Assembly (NCBI GenBank): GCA_030533405.1
Contig: JAUNJF010000005.1
Location: 33,437 to 97,436 of the forward strand
Source: Eubacteriales bacterium
Lineage (GTDB): Bacteria > Bacillota > Clostridia > Lachnospirales > Lachnospiraceae
Direction: 5' to 3'
Length of the DNA stretch: 64,000 bases
In this document: positions 8,816-17,505 of the stretch, in pieces
Numbering within the stretch: position 1 is the first letter of the stretch
Layout of the letters: each line of letters begins with the position of its first letter
Notes under the pieces: model-generated
What the model saw: only the letters and a program-made list of their open reading frames with translations
What the model was told of the DNA's origin: nothing
The model's database searches: none
Made by a program: the position numbers and the translations under genes

Positions 8816-9922
8816 ATGGATTCAAGAAAACGAAGTATTTTAATGGTAGATGATGTCAAATTGAATCATGTGACAGCAAGAGCTGTATTAGAGGATACAT
8901 ATGAATTGTTTGAGGCATATTCTGGTGCAGAAGCATTGGAAGTATTAAAGAATGTGATTCCAGATTTGATTTTATTAGATGTTATTATGCCAGAGATGAA
9001 TGGAATGGAGTTAGTGCAGATTCTGAAGAATACGCCAGCGTATCGGAATATTCCTGTTATTTTTTTGACGGCGGATACAAGCGCTGAGGCAGAAGTGGAA
9101 GGATTTAATCTTGGTATCGCAGATTATATTACCAAGCCATTTGTGGCGCCAGTTATGAAAAAGCGAATTGAGAATCAGATTGCACTGGCCGAATATGAGA
9201 AGGATTTGGAGGCTAAGGTTGAGCAGAAGGTTGCAGAGATGGAGCAAATGTATGACTTGATTACTGTAAGCTTTGCTGGACTGGTAGAGTCAAGAGATGG
9301 TGTGACTGGTGGACATTTGAAGAATACATCGATTTATTTTTCGGCATTTATCGGTCATTTGAAAACATTACCAAGGTATCGGGCAGAGTTACCACCATCT
9401 TTGGTTAAGAAAGCCTGTCGAAGTGCACCATTACATGATATTGGTAAGATTGCGATTAAGGATGCTGTCCTTCAAAAACCGGCATCACTTTCGGAAGATG
9501 AGTTTTCCATGATGAAGATGCATGCAGTGATTGGTGGAGACATTTTCGATTACTTAAAGGATCGTATTCCAGATAAGGAGTTTGCAGAGGTTGCTGGACA
9601 AATGGCAAAATATCACCATGAGCGCTGGGATGGTTCGGGCTATCCAGAAGGAAAGAAGGGGGTAGAGATTCCTTTTGTGGCAAGAGTCATGAGTATTGTG
9701 GATGTGTATGATGCGTTGACATCGAAGCGACCGTATAAGGAACCATTTTCGCATGAAGATACGATGGAATTGATTCGAAAGGGAAGTGGCACACAGTTTG
9801 ATCCAGAGCTTGTAGAACAGTTTGTGCGAATCGGTAATGTGATTAAAGAATGCTTATTTTCGAAGGGTCAAATGATAGAAGAGAAACAGTATTACTCTGT
9901 TAAATCGGATTTGTTTGACTAA
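8816..9922 (+). CDS. Response regulator with HD-GYP domain
   Basis: 368 residues from the ATG at 8816 (AGGTGAGGG 6 bases upstream; TTG at 8810 is an alternative). Residues 1-125 are a receiver domain with acidic VDD near the start, the phospho-acceptor Asp in LLDVIMPEMNG and the Lys in YITKPF. A short coiled-coil linker (about 130-150, EYEKDLEAKVEQKVAEMEQM) leads to an HD-GYP domain (about 155-350) with HDIGKIAI, KYHHERWDGSGYP and VDVYDALTSKRPYKE. HD-GYP proteins hydrolyse cyclic di-GMP. The needed HD and GSGYP residues are present, so it is probably active and controlled by phosphorylation. No histidine kinase is adjacent; it is a single-gene unit with its own terminator. Confidence 0.93.
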   Translation: MDSRKRSILMVDDVKLNHVTARAVLEDTYELFEAYSGAEALEVLKNVIPDLILLDVIMPEMNGMELVQILKNTPAYRNIPVIFLTADTSAEAEVEGFNLGIADYITKPFVAPVMKKRIENQIALAEYEKDLEAKVEQKVAEMEQMYDLITVSFAGLVESRDGVTGGHLKNTSIYFSAFIGHLKTLPRYRAELPPSLVKKACRSAPLHDIGKIAIKDAVLQKPASLSEDEFSMMKMHAVIGGDIFDYLKDRIPDKEFAEVAGQMAKYHHERWDGSGYPEGKKGVEIPFVARVMSIVDVYDALTSKRPYKEPFSHEDTMELIRKGSGTQFDPELVEQFVRIGNVIKECLFSKGQMIEEKQYYSVKSDLFD

Positions 9923-9941
9923 TATATGATTTAGAAGACAA

Positions 9942-9980
9942 AGAAGCGAAAGTTGAGTATATGACTTTCGCTTCTTTTCT
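9942..9980 (+). terminator. Terminator after HD-GYP gene
   Basis: AGAAGCGAAAGT (9942-9953) pairs with ACTTTCGCTTCT (9964-9975), followed by a T-rich tail. Confidence 0.85.
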
Positions 9981-10018
9981 TGCTTTATAGAAGAAAACAC
10001 GCAGAGGAGGCGTACGGT

Positions 10019-11212
10019 ATGAGAAAGAAAATGCGAATGATGGGTCTGATTGCAGTTTATGTAGCTGCGTTATGTGGATGTAATAAGAAAATAGAATCCG
10101 ATGTGACGGAGGTAACGACACAGATTGTTACAGAAGAAGCAAGCGAAGAAAAGACAGAAGAGACGCAGATAACAACAGAGCAGGAAGAGACGAATGTGCC
10201 AGTAGAGGAAAAAGACTATAACGCAATATATAAAAGAGTATTGGATCAGTACTATGCGCTTATTTTGAGCAATCCAGAGGATTTTGATTGTGAAGTGGGA
10301 GAGCTTGGCGTTGTTGAGGCGGTTATGGGAAAGGATATCAACGAAGCACTTGGCAGTGTGGGATATGCAATAGAGGATATCAGCGGAGATGGAGTTCCGG
10401 AACTGTTAGTGGGTGAAATCGAGAAGATGGATGGCGATATGGGATATGGAAGTCTGATTGATGCCATATATACCTGCGTTGAGGATGCACCTGTTTTGGT
10501 TGCAGATGGACATTCCAGAAGTCAGTTTTTTGCAATGGATACTGGAAGCTTTTATTATTTAGGATCCAATGGCGCCATGTATACATTGTTTGGACAAAGC
10601 GACATTATACCAGATGGTACAGCTTTAAAGTGCAAGGATTTCTATTTTACCTATGAAAAAGATGATACATTTACAGAGATTGGCTATTATTATAACCAGA
10701 TTGGAATCAGTGACAAAGAACAATCAGAGGAGTTGAATATATCCGAGGCAGAGTTTTGGAAACTTGAGGAGGATTTGGAGAGTCAAATTAAGCAGATTGC
10801 GATGACACCATTTTCTATGTATGCAGATTCGGAAGAAAATGTACAGGCAACGGGTGTTTCCGTTCAGTGGGCACGGGATATTATGGATACAATATCCGAA
10901 TATGATGAGTTTGTAGATGGTGATGCACAGACAAAAATTGTCATTTCTACAGACAAAACAGTTACAGAGGTTAAGGTACTTGCGCTACAATTTGAGGATG
11001 CAGATGAAGAAGGTAATATTTCATTTGCAAAAACGCAGTTGTATGAGCAAAAACAGCTAACCAAGGAGCGTCCATTGGTGATTGGTGTAACCTTTGTGGG
11101 TGATATTCCGAATTATGGGATTTCGTATGTAGATGAATCCGGTAACACCCAGACATTTGCAATTCAGGAAAGTGGAATGGATGGGTCGCTGATGTTGGTG
11201 GAATTCAAGTGA
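10019..11212 (+). CDS. Lipoprotein of unknown function
   Basis: 397 residues from the ATG at 10019, which follows GAGGAGG by 8 bases. The start MRKKMRMMGLIAVYVAALCG ends at a cysteine lipobox (LCGC), so the mature protein should be lipid-anchored. A Thr/Glu-rich linker (about residues 25-60) precedes a globular domain holding EDISGDGVPELLVGE, a calcium-loop-like motif often seen in secreted Lachnospiraceae proteins. The C-terminal third ends in a beta-rich part (about 295-397). I cannot assign a function. It stands alone between a terminator and the xylanase leader. Confidence 0.8.
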   Translation: MRKKMRMMGLIAVYVAALCGCNKKIESDVTEVTTQIVTEEASEEKTEETQITTEQEETNVPVEEKDYNAIYKRVLDQYYALILSNPEDFDCEVGELGVVEAVMGKDINEALGSVGYAIEDISGDGVPELLVGEIEKMDGDMGYGSLIDAIYTCVEDAPVLVADGHSRSQFFAMDTGSFYYLGSNGAMYTLFGQSDIIPDGTALKCKDFYFTYEKDDTFTEIGYYYNQIGISDKEQSEELNISEAEFWKLEEDLESQIKQIAMTPFSMYADSEENVQATGVSVQWARDIMDTISEYDEFVDGDAQTKIVISTDKTVTEVKVLALQFEDADEEGNISFAKTQLYEQKQLTKERPLVIGVTFVGDIPNYGISYVDESGNTQTFAIQESGMDGSLMLVEFK

Positions 11213-11254
11213 AATATGTTGTAAAAATTGTTACATGAATGTTAAATTATTGCT

Positions 11255-11362
11255 GACCTTGTGGTAAAAATGCAATATAAAAAAAGTGGTAAAAATGAAT
11301 GTATTAGTAAAAATGAATATAAAGATTTTAAATTATTGCGAAAATGTAACCAAATGTAACAA
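11255..11362 (+). repeat. Short direct repeats in xylanase leader region
   Basis: Within the 241-base gap before the xylanase gene, GTGGTAAAAATG occurs twice with a third variant AGTAAAAATGAAT. TAAATTATTGC also occurs twice, and ATGTAAC twice in tandem. The spacing is irregular. They may be protein-binding sites or simply AT-rich sequence. Confidence 0.35.
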
Positions 11363-11363
11363 A

Positions 11364-11390
11364 TTGACAACTTTTAAAATGGAATATAGC
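11364..11390 (+). promoter_or_regulatory. Possible promoter of the xylanase gene
   Basis: A perfect TTGACA at 11364-11369 is followed 15-17 bases later by TATAGC/TAGCAA, a poor -10. A weak -10 would fit a gene that needs an activator, but this is only suggestive. Confidence 0.35.
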
Positions 11391-11407
11391 AAGATTTAAG
11401 TTTCGAA

Positions 11408-11446
11408 GCCCCCTTTTACATGATAGTATTCACGTTGAAAGGGGGC
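11408..11446 (+). promoter_or_regulatory. Hairpin sequestering the xylanase ribosome binding site
   Basis: GCCCCCTTT (11408-11416) pairs perfectly with AAAGGGGGC (11438-11446), with a 21-base loop. The right arm is the Shine-Dalgarno sequence itself, lying 8 bases before the GTG start at 11454. In the folded RNA the ribosome binding site would be hidden. There is no T-run, so it is not a terminator. Confidence 0.7.
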
Positions 11447-11453
11447 ATTAAAA

Positions 11454-13733
11454 GTGCAAAGAAAACTATTAGCAATGCTGTTGTCATTTGTGCTCTGCGT
11501 ACAGGTTCTTGTACCATCCATGAAAGCAGAAGCTGCACAGACCATTTATGACAACAAAGTTGGAACACAAGACGGCTATAATTACGAATTGTGGAAAGAC
11601 TATGGAACAACAAGCATGACACTGGATGGTTGGGGAAACTTCAGTTGTCAATGGAGTAACATTGGTAATGCGTTATTCCGTAAGGGTGTTAAATTTGATA
11701 GCACCAAGACGTACCAGCAGATTGGTAACATTTCTTGCAATTATGGTTGTGACTTCAGACCAAACGGCAATTCTTACCTCTGCGTTTATGGTTGGATGAC
11801 GGATCCACTTGTGGAGTATTACATCGTAGAGAGTTGGGGCGATTGGAGACCGCCTGGAGCATCATCATCAAAGGGAACGATTACCGTTGATGGCGGTACA
11901 TATGAAGTATACGAAACAACAAGAGTGAATCAGCCATCGATTCAGGGTGACACAACATTCCAGCAGTATTGGAGTGTACGTACTTCTAAGAAGACAAGCG
12001 GCACTATTTCAGTAAGCGAGCATTTCAAAGCATGGGAACGCATGGGTATGAAGTGTGGTAAGCTTTATGAGGCAGCATTGAATGTTGAAGGTTACAAGAG
12101 TAGCGGTTCAGCAAATGTTTACAAGAATGAATTTACAGTAGGTGGAAGCAGCAGTTCAGGTAATTCTGGCTCAACTGGTAACACTGGTAATTCATCTGGA
12201 AGTGTTGTTGACAGTGGAAAAGGCTTGAAGGTAGAATGTGAAAAGATGACTGTAAGTGGTCAGTATGCAGGAACAATCGATTCGCCATTTGATGGTGTGG
12301 CGTTATATGCAAATGATGAGTCTTGCAGCTTTACACAGAATTTTGACAGTGATACACACAGCTTTACATTAAAGGGCTGTTCAAATAATTCAAATATGGC
12401 GAAGGTTGATTTGATTATCGGTGGAGAGAACAAAGGAACCTTCTATTATGGGGATGAGTATCCAGCAGAGTATACCATTGAAAATGTAAAACACAAGACA
12501 GGAAAGCAGAAAGTGGAACTGGTTGTGAACAGTGATGATGGTACTTGGGATGCCTATACAGATTTCTTATTTATTAGTGGAATTTCAGATGGTACAACAG
12601 GAGAAGGTAATAACGGAGGAAATTCTAACAACGGTAATACTGGTAATACAGGTAACACTGGAAATGCTGGTAATACAACACAGGATAGCAATGTGACAAA
12701 GACAGAATGTGAGAAGATGACAATCGGTGGCAAGTATGCAGGAAGTATCAATTCTCCATTTGATGGTGTTGCATTATATGCAAATGATGATGTATGTAGC
12801 TATAATCAGTATTTTGCATATGACACACATGATTTCACTTTAAGAGGATGTTCAAATAACTCAAATATGGCAAGAGTAGATTTGATCATTGGTGGTGAAA
12901 ACAAGGGTACATTCTACTTTGGAGATGAATATCCAGCAGAGTATACGATTGAGAATGTAAAACATAAGACTGGAGACCAGAAGGTACAATTGATTGTAAA
13001 TAGCGATGATGGCAATTGGGATGCTTATGTTGACTATTTATTAATTGGTTCTGGGTTGGCTGCAGGAACTGGAACATCAAATGGTAACGCTTCGAGTGGT
13101 AATAAGCCAAGTGCAAACACCAAATTAGTAGCATTGACATTTGATGACGGTCCATCACCAACTACAACAAATCAGGTACTTGATATCCTTGAGAAATACA
13201 ACGTACCAGGTACATTCTTCTTGATTGGTAAACAGGTAACACCTGATACAAGAGAGATTATGGAGAGACAGTTAAGTCTTGGATGTGAGTTGGGAAGCCA
13301 CTCTTATACACATGAAGATATGAGTATGATGAGCGCAAATGATGTACGTAATCAGATGACATGGACATCTTCCGCAATCAAGAATACTGTAAATTATGAT
13401 GTGAAGTTCTTTAGACCTCCATATCTTGCAGTAAGCAATACCATGTATCAAAATATCGACTTGGATTTCATCCAGGGTATTGATAGTGGTGATTGGCAGT
13501 CGAATGTATCTGCAAATGAGCGTGCAAACAATGTATTAAAAAATGTGAAGGATGGTTCTATTATTTTAATGCATGACTTTGAAGGCAACAATAATACAGT
13601 ACAGGCATTGCCTACAATCATTGAAGGTCTTCAAAAACAGGGATATACATTGGTTACTGTAAGTGAATTATTCAAACAAAAAGGTGTAAATCCTGGTGTA
13701 GAATATAAGATTTGGTCAAATGTTCTTGAATAA
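11454..13733 (+). CDS. Secreted bifunctional xylanase/deacetylase, GH11-CBM36-CBM36-CE4
   Basis: 759 residues from a GTG start. Residues 1-28 are a Sec signal peptide. Residues 30-228 are a GH11 endo-1,4-beta-xylanase with the nucleophile E121 in PLVEYYIVE and the acid/base E212 in [12 protein letters not shown] Gly/Asn/Ser/Thr linker follows. Two near-identical CBM36-like xylan-binding modules lie at about 256-375 and 414-532 (shared [12 protein letters not shown] and CSNNSNMA), separated by a GNT-rich linker. Residues 556-745 are a polysaccharide deacetylase (CE4/NodB) with metal-binding D565 in TFDDGPS, H616 and H620 in HSYTH, then RPPY and ILMHD. The enzyme should bind xylan, cut the backbone and remove acetyl groups. 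The same general architecture is known from rumen Pseudobutyrivibrio/Butyrivibrio xylanases. It is a single-gene unit. Confidence 0.95.
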   Translation: MQRKLLAMLLSFVLCVQVLVPSMKAEAAQTIYDNKVGTQDGYNYELWKDYGTTSMTLDGWGNFSCQWSNIGNALFRKGVKFDSTKTYQQIGNISCNYGCDFRPNGNSYLCVYGWMTDPLVEYYIVESWGDWRPPGASSSKGTITVDGGTYEVYETTRVNQPSIQGDTTFQQYWSVRTSKKTSGTISVSEHFKAWERMGMKCGKLYEAALNVEGYKSSGSANVYKNEFTVGGSSSSGNSGSTGNTGNSSGSVVDSGKGLKVECEKMTVSGQYAGTIDSPFDGVALYANDESCSFTQNFDSDTHSFTLKGCSNNSNMAKVDLIIGGENKGTFYYGDEYPAEYTIENVKHKTGKQKVELVVNSDDGTWDAYTDFLFISGISDGTTGEGNNGGNSNNGNTGNTGNTGNAGNTTQDSNVTKTECEKMTIGGKYAGSINSPFDGVALYANDDVCSYNQYFAYDTHDFTLRGCSNNSNMARVDLIIGGENKGTFYFGDEYPAEYTIENVKHKTGDQKVQLIVNSDDGNWDAYVDYLLIGSGLAAGTGTSNGNASSGNKPSANTKLVALTFDDGPSPTTTNQVLDILEKYNVPGTFFLIGKQVTPDTREIMERQLSLGCELGSHSYTHEDMSMMSANDVRNQMTWTSSAIKNTVNYDVKFFRPPYLAVSNTMYQNIDLDFIQGIDSGDWQSNVSANERANNVLKNVKDGSIILMHDFEGNNNTVQALPTIIEGLQKQGYTLVTVSELFKQKGVNPGVEYKIWSNVLE

Positions 13734-13819
13734 GAAAGTGTATGTGTCAAATTTTCATAATGCTTGGTAAGTATTCATATACAAATTAGCATTCTTATGA
13801 TACAATACACTTGTATACG

Positions 13820-13852
13820 AGGCTGTCGCACAATCAGTATGCGGCAGCCTTA
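13820..13852 (+). terminator. Hairpin after the xylanase gene, probable terminator
   Basis: AGGCTGTCGC (13820-13829) pairs with GCGGCAGCCT (13841-13850) with one G-U. The tail is T-poor, so termination may be weak. The remaining sequence of this 180-base gap is AT-rich with no other clear feature. A related GGCTGTCGCA stem is at 29838. Confidence 0.5.
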
Positions 13853-13913
13853 ATGACTTTAAAAAGTATATGTGCATTACCTGGCATTTATATATCATAG
13901 GAGGAGATTACGT

Positions 13914-14231
13914 ATGTTAGAGAGAAAACCGGCAGAATGGGATTATAGAACGTTACCAAACAAGCTGTTAGAATTATGTAAGAATGTAGGAGATATGGAG
14001 CAGATTGGTACAGGTTATTATACCGATAGTGAATCAGAAATGTTGATTATATTGGCGTATTTGAATTATGGGGAGCGTACCAACATTACAGAGTCCATGA
14101 TTGAACAGATTAATCAGGCAGTGAAAAAGGTAAAATATAGTCAATTAGGCGCAGATGATTTGGGATGGGGAATGACAGAAGAATCAGATAATAATCAAGG
14201 CACCGGCTTAGGATTGGGATTAAATATATAA
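13914..14231 (+). CDS. Small protein of unknown function
   Basis: 105 residues from the ATG at 13914, preceded by AGGAGGAG at 13899-13906; an upstream in-frame start has no such site. The sequence is hydrophilic and mostly helical (DYRTLPNKLLELCKNVGDME, then NYGERTNITESMIEQINQAV), with a Gly-rich end (GTGLGLGLNI). No signal peptide or transmembrane segment. I do not recognise a family. The strong ribosome binding site, own terminator and normal codon use argue that it is a real gene. Confidence 0.75.
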   Translation: MLERKPAEWDYRTLPNKLLELCKNVGDMEQIGTGYYTDSESEMLIILAYLNYGERTNITESMIEQINQAVKKVKYSQLGADDLGWGMTEESDNNQGTGLGLGLNI

Positions 14232-14239
14232 AAACGTAC

Positions 14240-14279
14240 GGCTATTTCTTAAAAAATGATGAAGAAATAGCCTTTTTTT
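14240..14279 (+). terminator. Terminator after 13914 gene
   Basis: GGCTATTTCTT (14240-14250) pairs with AAGAAATAGCC (14262-14272), followed by seven T. Confidence 0.93.
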
Positions 14280-14338
14280 GTAATATATGGTAATATAGAA
14301 ATAGTTGCAAATTTTTATGATTCTACAGGGAGAAACTT

Positions 14339-15106
14339 ATGGATATAGAATGTTTGAAAGTAAGAAAATCGATATTCGGTGAGGGGACGCCAAAGATTTG
14401 TGTACCAATTGCGGAGCGAACGGAAGAAGATATTTTACGACAGGCGAATTGTATAGCGGATTCTAGCGCTGACTGTGTAGAATTTAGAGTGGATTGGTAT
14501 GAGAATCATCAGGATATCGAAAAGGTATTGGATGTGGTTAAAAAAGTTCGGGAAATCATCGGTGATCAGGTGTTATTGTTTACATTTCGAAGTGAGAGAG
14601 AAGGCGGAGAGGCTGCAATCACGGTAGAGGATTATATGGAGTTATGTAAACAAGTGTGCAAGAGTGGATGGATTGATTTGTTAGATGTGGAAGCGTTTAG
14701 GGAAGTTGGGTTGTTAAAGAAGCTTTGTGATATGGCACATTCTTATCATGTGTATGTGGTAGCAAGTAATCACGACTTTAAAAAGACACCAAACGAAGAA
14801 GAGATGGCAAGAAGACTTATATATATGAATGATATGGGAGCAGATATTCCGAAGTTGGCAGTTATGCCACAACAGGAACGTGATGTATTGAATCTTTTGA
14901 GTGCAACTGTTCGTTATTACGAAAGCGGTGGAAAAAAGCCAGTGATTACCATGTCCATGGGAAGTTTAGGTGGTGTAACACGTGTAATAGGAGAGGTGTT
15001 TGGATCCACGCTTACATTTGCGACGTTAGGAAAGGCGTCAGCACCAGGGCAGATGGAGCTAGAAACAGTTGATGAGGTCATGAAGCGCATACATCAAAGT
15101 TTGTAG
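14339..15106 (+). CDS. aroD: Type I 3-dehydroquinate dehydratase
   Basis: 255 residues, the usual length. The enzyme converts 3-dehydroquinate to 3-dehydroshikimate in the shikimate pathway through a Schiff-base lysine. Key regions are CVEFRVDWYE (substrate-binding acidic residues), VASNHDF (catalytic His) and IPKLAV (Schiff-base Lys), followed by MSMGSLGGVTR. AGGGAGAAA precedes the ATG. Other shikimate genes are not nearby. The downstream hydrolase starts 47 bases later and may be co-transcribed. Confidence 0.95.
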   Translation: MDIECLKVRKSIFGEGTPKICVPIAERTEEDILRQANCIADSSADCVEFRVDWYENHQDIEKVLDVVKKVREIIGDQVLLFTFRSEREGGEAAITVEDYMELCKQVCKSGWIDLLDVEAFREVGLLKKLCDMAHSYHVYVVASNHDFKKTPNEEEMARRLIYMNDMGADIPKLAVMPQQERDVLNLLSATVRYYESGGKKPVITMSMGSLGGVTRVIGEVFGSTLTFATLGKASAPGQMELETVDEVMKRIHQSL

Positions 15107-15153
15107 GAATAATGCATTTAGATAGAATCTAGGAGAAAGTCAGGGAGATAGTA

Positions 15154-16158
15154 ATGGAAACAAGTGGAAAGAAGAAAATATCAATTGGAAGAATCATTGG
15201 AGATATCTTAGAATTTATTTGGACATTATTTAAATTGGCAGTGATTGTAAGTGTTGTTACAATTGTTGTTGGATTTTTGTTGTCACGTACGATGATGATT
15301 CGAGGCAGAAATGGAGAGCGTCAGGCAACAAAGAATATGAAGGCATCTTCAGTTGTATTGACCAATAAGAGTCAGGAAGATGAAAATGTAAAGGCATGGT
15401 TGAAAAAGGCAAAGCGCCAAAAAGTTACGATGACAGCAGATGATGGATATGTTTTGGTATCTAGAAAAATTGTTACAGATAAAAAGAGTGACAAATGGGT
15501 GGTTGTATTACACGGTTATAATGGCAGCATGCAGGATATTTATGATATTGCAATGCATTACAGTAAAGAAGGTTATAACATTTTAATGCCAGATATGAGA
15601 GCCTGTGGCGAGAGTGAAGGTTCCTTTTTAGGTATGGGTTGGTTGGATCGTTTGGATTTGATCAATTGGATTGATGTTATTTTGGAAGAAAATCCGTCCG
15701 CACAGATTGTTGTACATGGTGTGGATATTGGTGGTGAGGCTGCTGTTATGATGACAGGAGAGTCTCTTAAGAGCTCGGTGAAGGCGGTTGTTGCTGAGGG
15801 TGCTTATTCTTCCGTATGGGATGTGATGCGTCAGGAATATGAGATTCGATTTGAAGGAAAGCCAGTATTTCCATTTTTACATATGATGAATCCAGTTACA
15901 AAAGTGTGGGGTGGTTACATGTTGACTGAGGCAGATGCAATCAAGCAGGTACAGAAATCGAATGTCCCAATTTTGCTGATTCATGGAGCAAAGGATACAT
16001 ATTCTACTACAGATATGATGAGTCGTTTTGATACAGCGATTGCATCGCAACATCAGATTGTTGAACTTAGTACTGCTATGCATGAGGATGGTAGATATGC
16101 TGAGCCAGAGACATATTATAAGAAAACATTTGAGTTTGTAAATTCCTATGTAAAATAA
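15154..16158 (+). CDS. Membrane-anchored alpha/beta hydrolase with Asp at nucleophile position
   Basis: 334 residues. One N-terminal transmembrane helix (about 22-46, LAVIVSVVTIVVGFLL) anchors an alpha/beta-hydrolase domain. It has an oxyanion-loop motif VVLHGYNGS, the RACGESEG turn, an acid D281 in HGAKDT and a His, H310, in AMHEDGR. The nucleophile elbow reads HGVDIGGEA: residue 191 is Asp where this family (GxSxG) normally has Ser. Asp nucleophiles occur in haloalkane dehalogenases and epoxide hydrolases of the same fold, so the protein may have changed chemistry or lost esterase activity. AGGGAGATAGTA precedes the ATG. The dGTPase-like gene follows after 24 bases. Confidence 0.85.
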   Translation: METSGKKKISIGRIIGDILEFIWTLFKLAVIVSVVTIVVGFLLSRTMMIRGRNGERQATKNMKASSVVLTNKSQEDENVKAWLKKAKRQKVTMTADDGYVLVSRKIVTDKKSDKWVVVLHGYNGSMQDIYDIAMHYSKEGYNILMPDMRACGESEGSFLGMGWLDRLDLINWIDVILEENPSAQIVVHGVDIGGEAAVMMTGESLKSSVKAVVAEGAYSSVWDVMRQEYEIRFEGKPVFPFLHMMNPVTKVWGGYMLTEADAIKQVQKSNVPILLIHGAKDTYSTTDMMSRFDTAIASQHQIVELSTAMHEDGRYAEPETYYKKTFEFVNSYVK

Positions 16159-16182
16159 AGAATTAAAGGAAGTTGTAAGGCA

Positions 16183-17409
16183 ATGGAGCAACCAAAAAAG
16201 AAATATTTTGATCTGTCACAGGAATTACAGGAACGGATTATGGCGGATCGGGAACAGGGAAAGGTCAATCCCTATCGCACAAGGGATGAGGATGCAATTC
16301 GAAGAAAGCAGGATTGGGATCGAAACAAGCTATTGCGTCCTGCATATATCAGAGACGTTGAGAAGATTATGCATTGTCCGTATTATAATCGATATGCAGA
16401 CAAGACACAGGTTTTTTCCTTTTATAAGAATGATGACATTACAAGAAGAGCATTGCATGTTCAGCTCGTATCGCGTATTGCGAGAAATATTGGTTCCTTA
16501 TTGGGATTAAATGTTGACCTGATTGAGGCAATTGCATTGGGACATGATATCGGTCATACCCCATTTGGTCATGCAGGAGAGCGCTATTTAAATGAGTGTT
16601 TGAGAGAACATACGGGACGGTATTTTAATCATAATGTACATAGCGTTCGTGTGTTAGATGGAATATTACAGCGAAATGTGAGCTTGCAGACATTAGACGG
16701 TATTTTGTGTCATAATGGCGAATTTGCGATGCAGGAATACAGACCTACACAAATGGGTGATTTTTGCAAGTTTGATGCAAAGTTTGAAGAGTGTTATGTC
16801 AACCAGGATGCGATTGGAAAGCTGGTTCCGTATACATTAGAAGCTTGTGTAGTTCGTATTTGCGATATGATTGCGTATTTAGGCAAAGATCGTCAGGATG
16901 CAAAACGTGCCAATCTGATTATAGAAGATCGGATTTTTGATGAGCAGGCTTTTGGTAAGAGTAATCCGGAGATTATTAATAATTTAATTGTCAATATTGT
17001 GGAAAATAGCTACGGAAAAGACTGTATTTTATTAGATGAAGAGTACTATAAGGCAATTAAGGCAACGAAGAAAGAAAACTACGAAAAGATTTACTTCAAT
17101 GAATCGATTGACAGATTGTATGAAGAGAAGATTCGACCAATGATTCATCAGGTATATGAGCGATTGTTGTCAGATCTCAAACAACATAACGACAAATCTG
17201 TGATTTTTAGACATCATATTGATTTTCTCAACGAGGATAATGCTTTTTATGGTGTAGATAATTATTTGGAAGTCACAGAAGAGAATCAGATTGTCGTGGA
17301 TTTTATTGCAAGTATGACGGATGATTATTTTGTAGATTTGTATGAATATTTGTTCCCAAAGAGTTCACAGCAGATTCGGTATGTGTCATATTTTGATGGT
17401 ATAGATTGA
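16183..17409 (+). CDS. dgt: dGTPase-like HD-domain triphosphohydrolase
   Basis: 408 residues. Members split dNTPs to deoxynucleoside and triphosphate. The HD metal site is in the region from RALHVQLVSRIARNIG through IALGHDIGHTPFGHAGERYL, with HNVHSVRVL after it and VVRICDMIAYLGKD as the later Asp-containing helix. The N-terminus RTRDEDAIRRKQDWDRNK contains the family arginine-rich start. The ATG follows AAGGAAG/AAGG. The size matches the dNTPase-like proteins of clostridia rather than E. coli Dgt (505 residues). Confidence 0.88.
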   Translation: MEQPKKKYFDLSQELQERIMADREQGKVNPYRTRDEDAIRRKQDWDRNKLLRPAYIRDVEKIMHCPYYNRYADKTQVFSFYKNDDITRRALHVQLVSRIARNIGSLLGLNVDLIEAIALGHDIGHTPFGHAGERYLNECLREHTGRYFNHNVHSVRVLDGILQRNVSLQTLDGILCHNGEFAMQEYRPTQMGDFCKFDAKFEECYVNQDAIGKLVPYTLEACVVRICDMIAYLGKDRQDAKRANLIIEDRIFDEQAFGKSNPEIINNLIVNIVENSYGKDCILLDEEYYKAIKATKKENYEKIYFNESIDRLYEEKIRPMIHQVYERLLSDLKQHNDKSVIFRHHIDFLNEDNAFYGVDNYLEVTEENQIVVDFIASMTDDYFVDLYEYLFPKSSQQIRYVSYFDGID

Positions 17410-17505
17410 TGAAAGAATGTGCTTGGTTTGGAAAATGTGACGATATAAACGTGAAAATGGGTAAAAAATGGGTAAACACGTAAAGGTGTCTATGTGGAGG
17501 AAGAT

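Noticed and set aside
12600-12680. GGTAATAC/GGTAACAC tandem repeats resembling a small repeat array
   Set aside because: They encode the Gly-Asn-Thr linker between the two CBM36 modules in frame; spacers and repeats do not fit CRISPR.
13820-13852. GGCTGTCGCA hairpins at 13820 and 29838 as a mobile repeat family
   Set aside because: Only the stem tip sequence is shared; loops and flanks differ and both sit at gene ends, so terminator use is the simpler reading.
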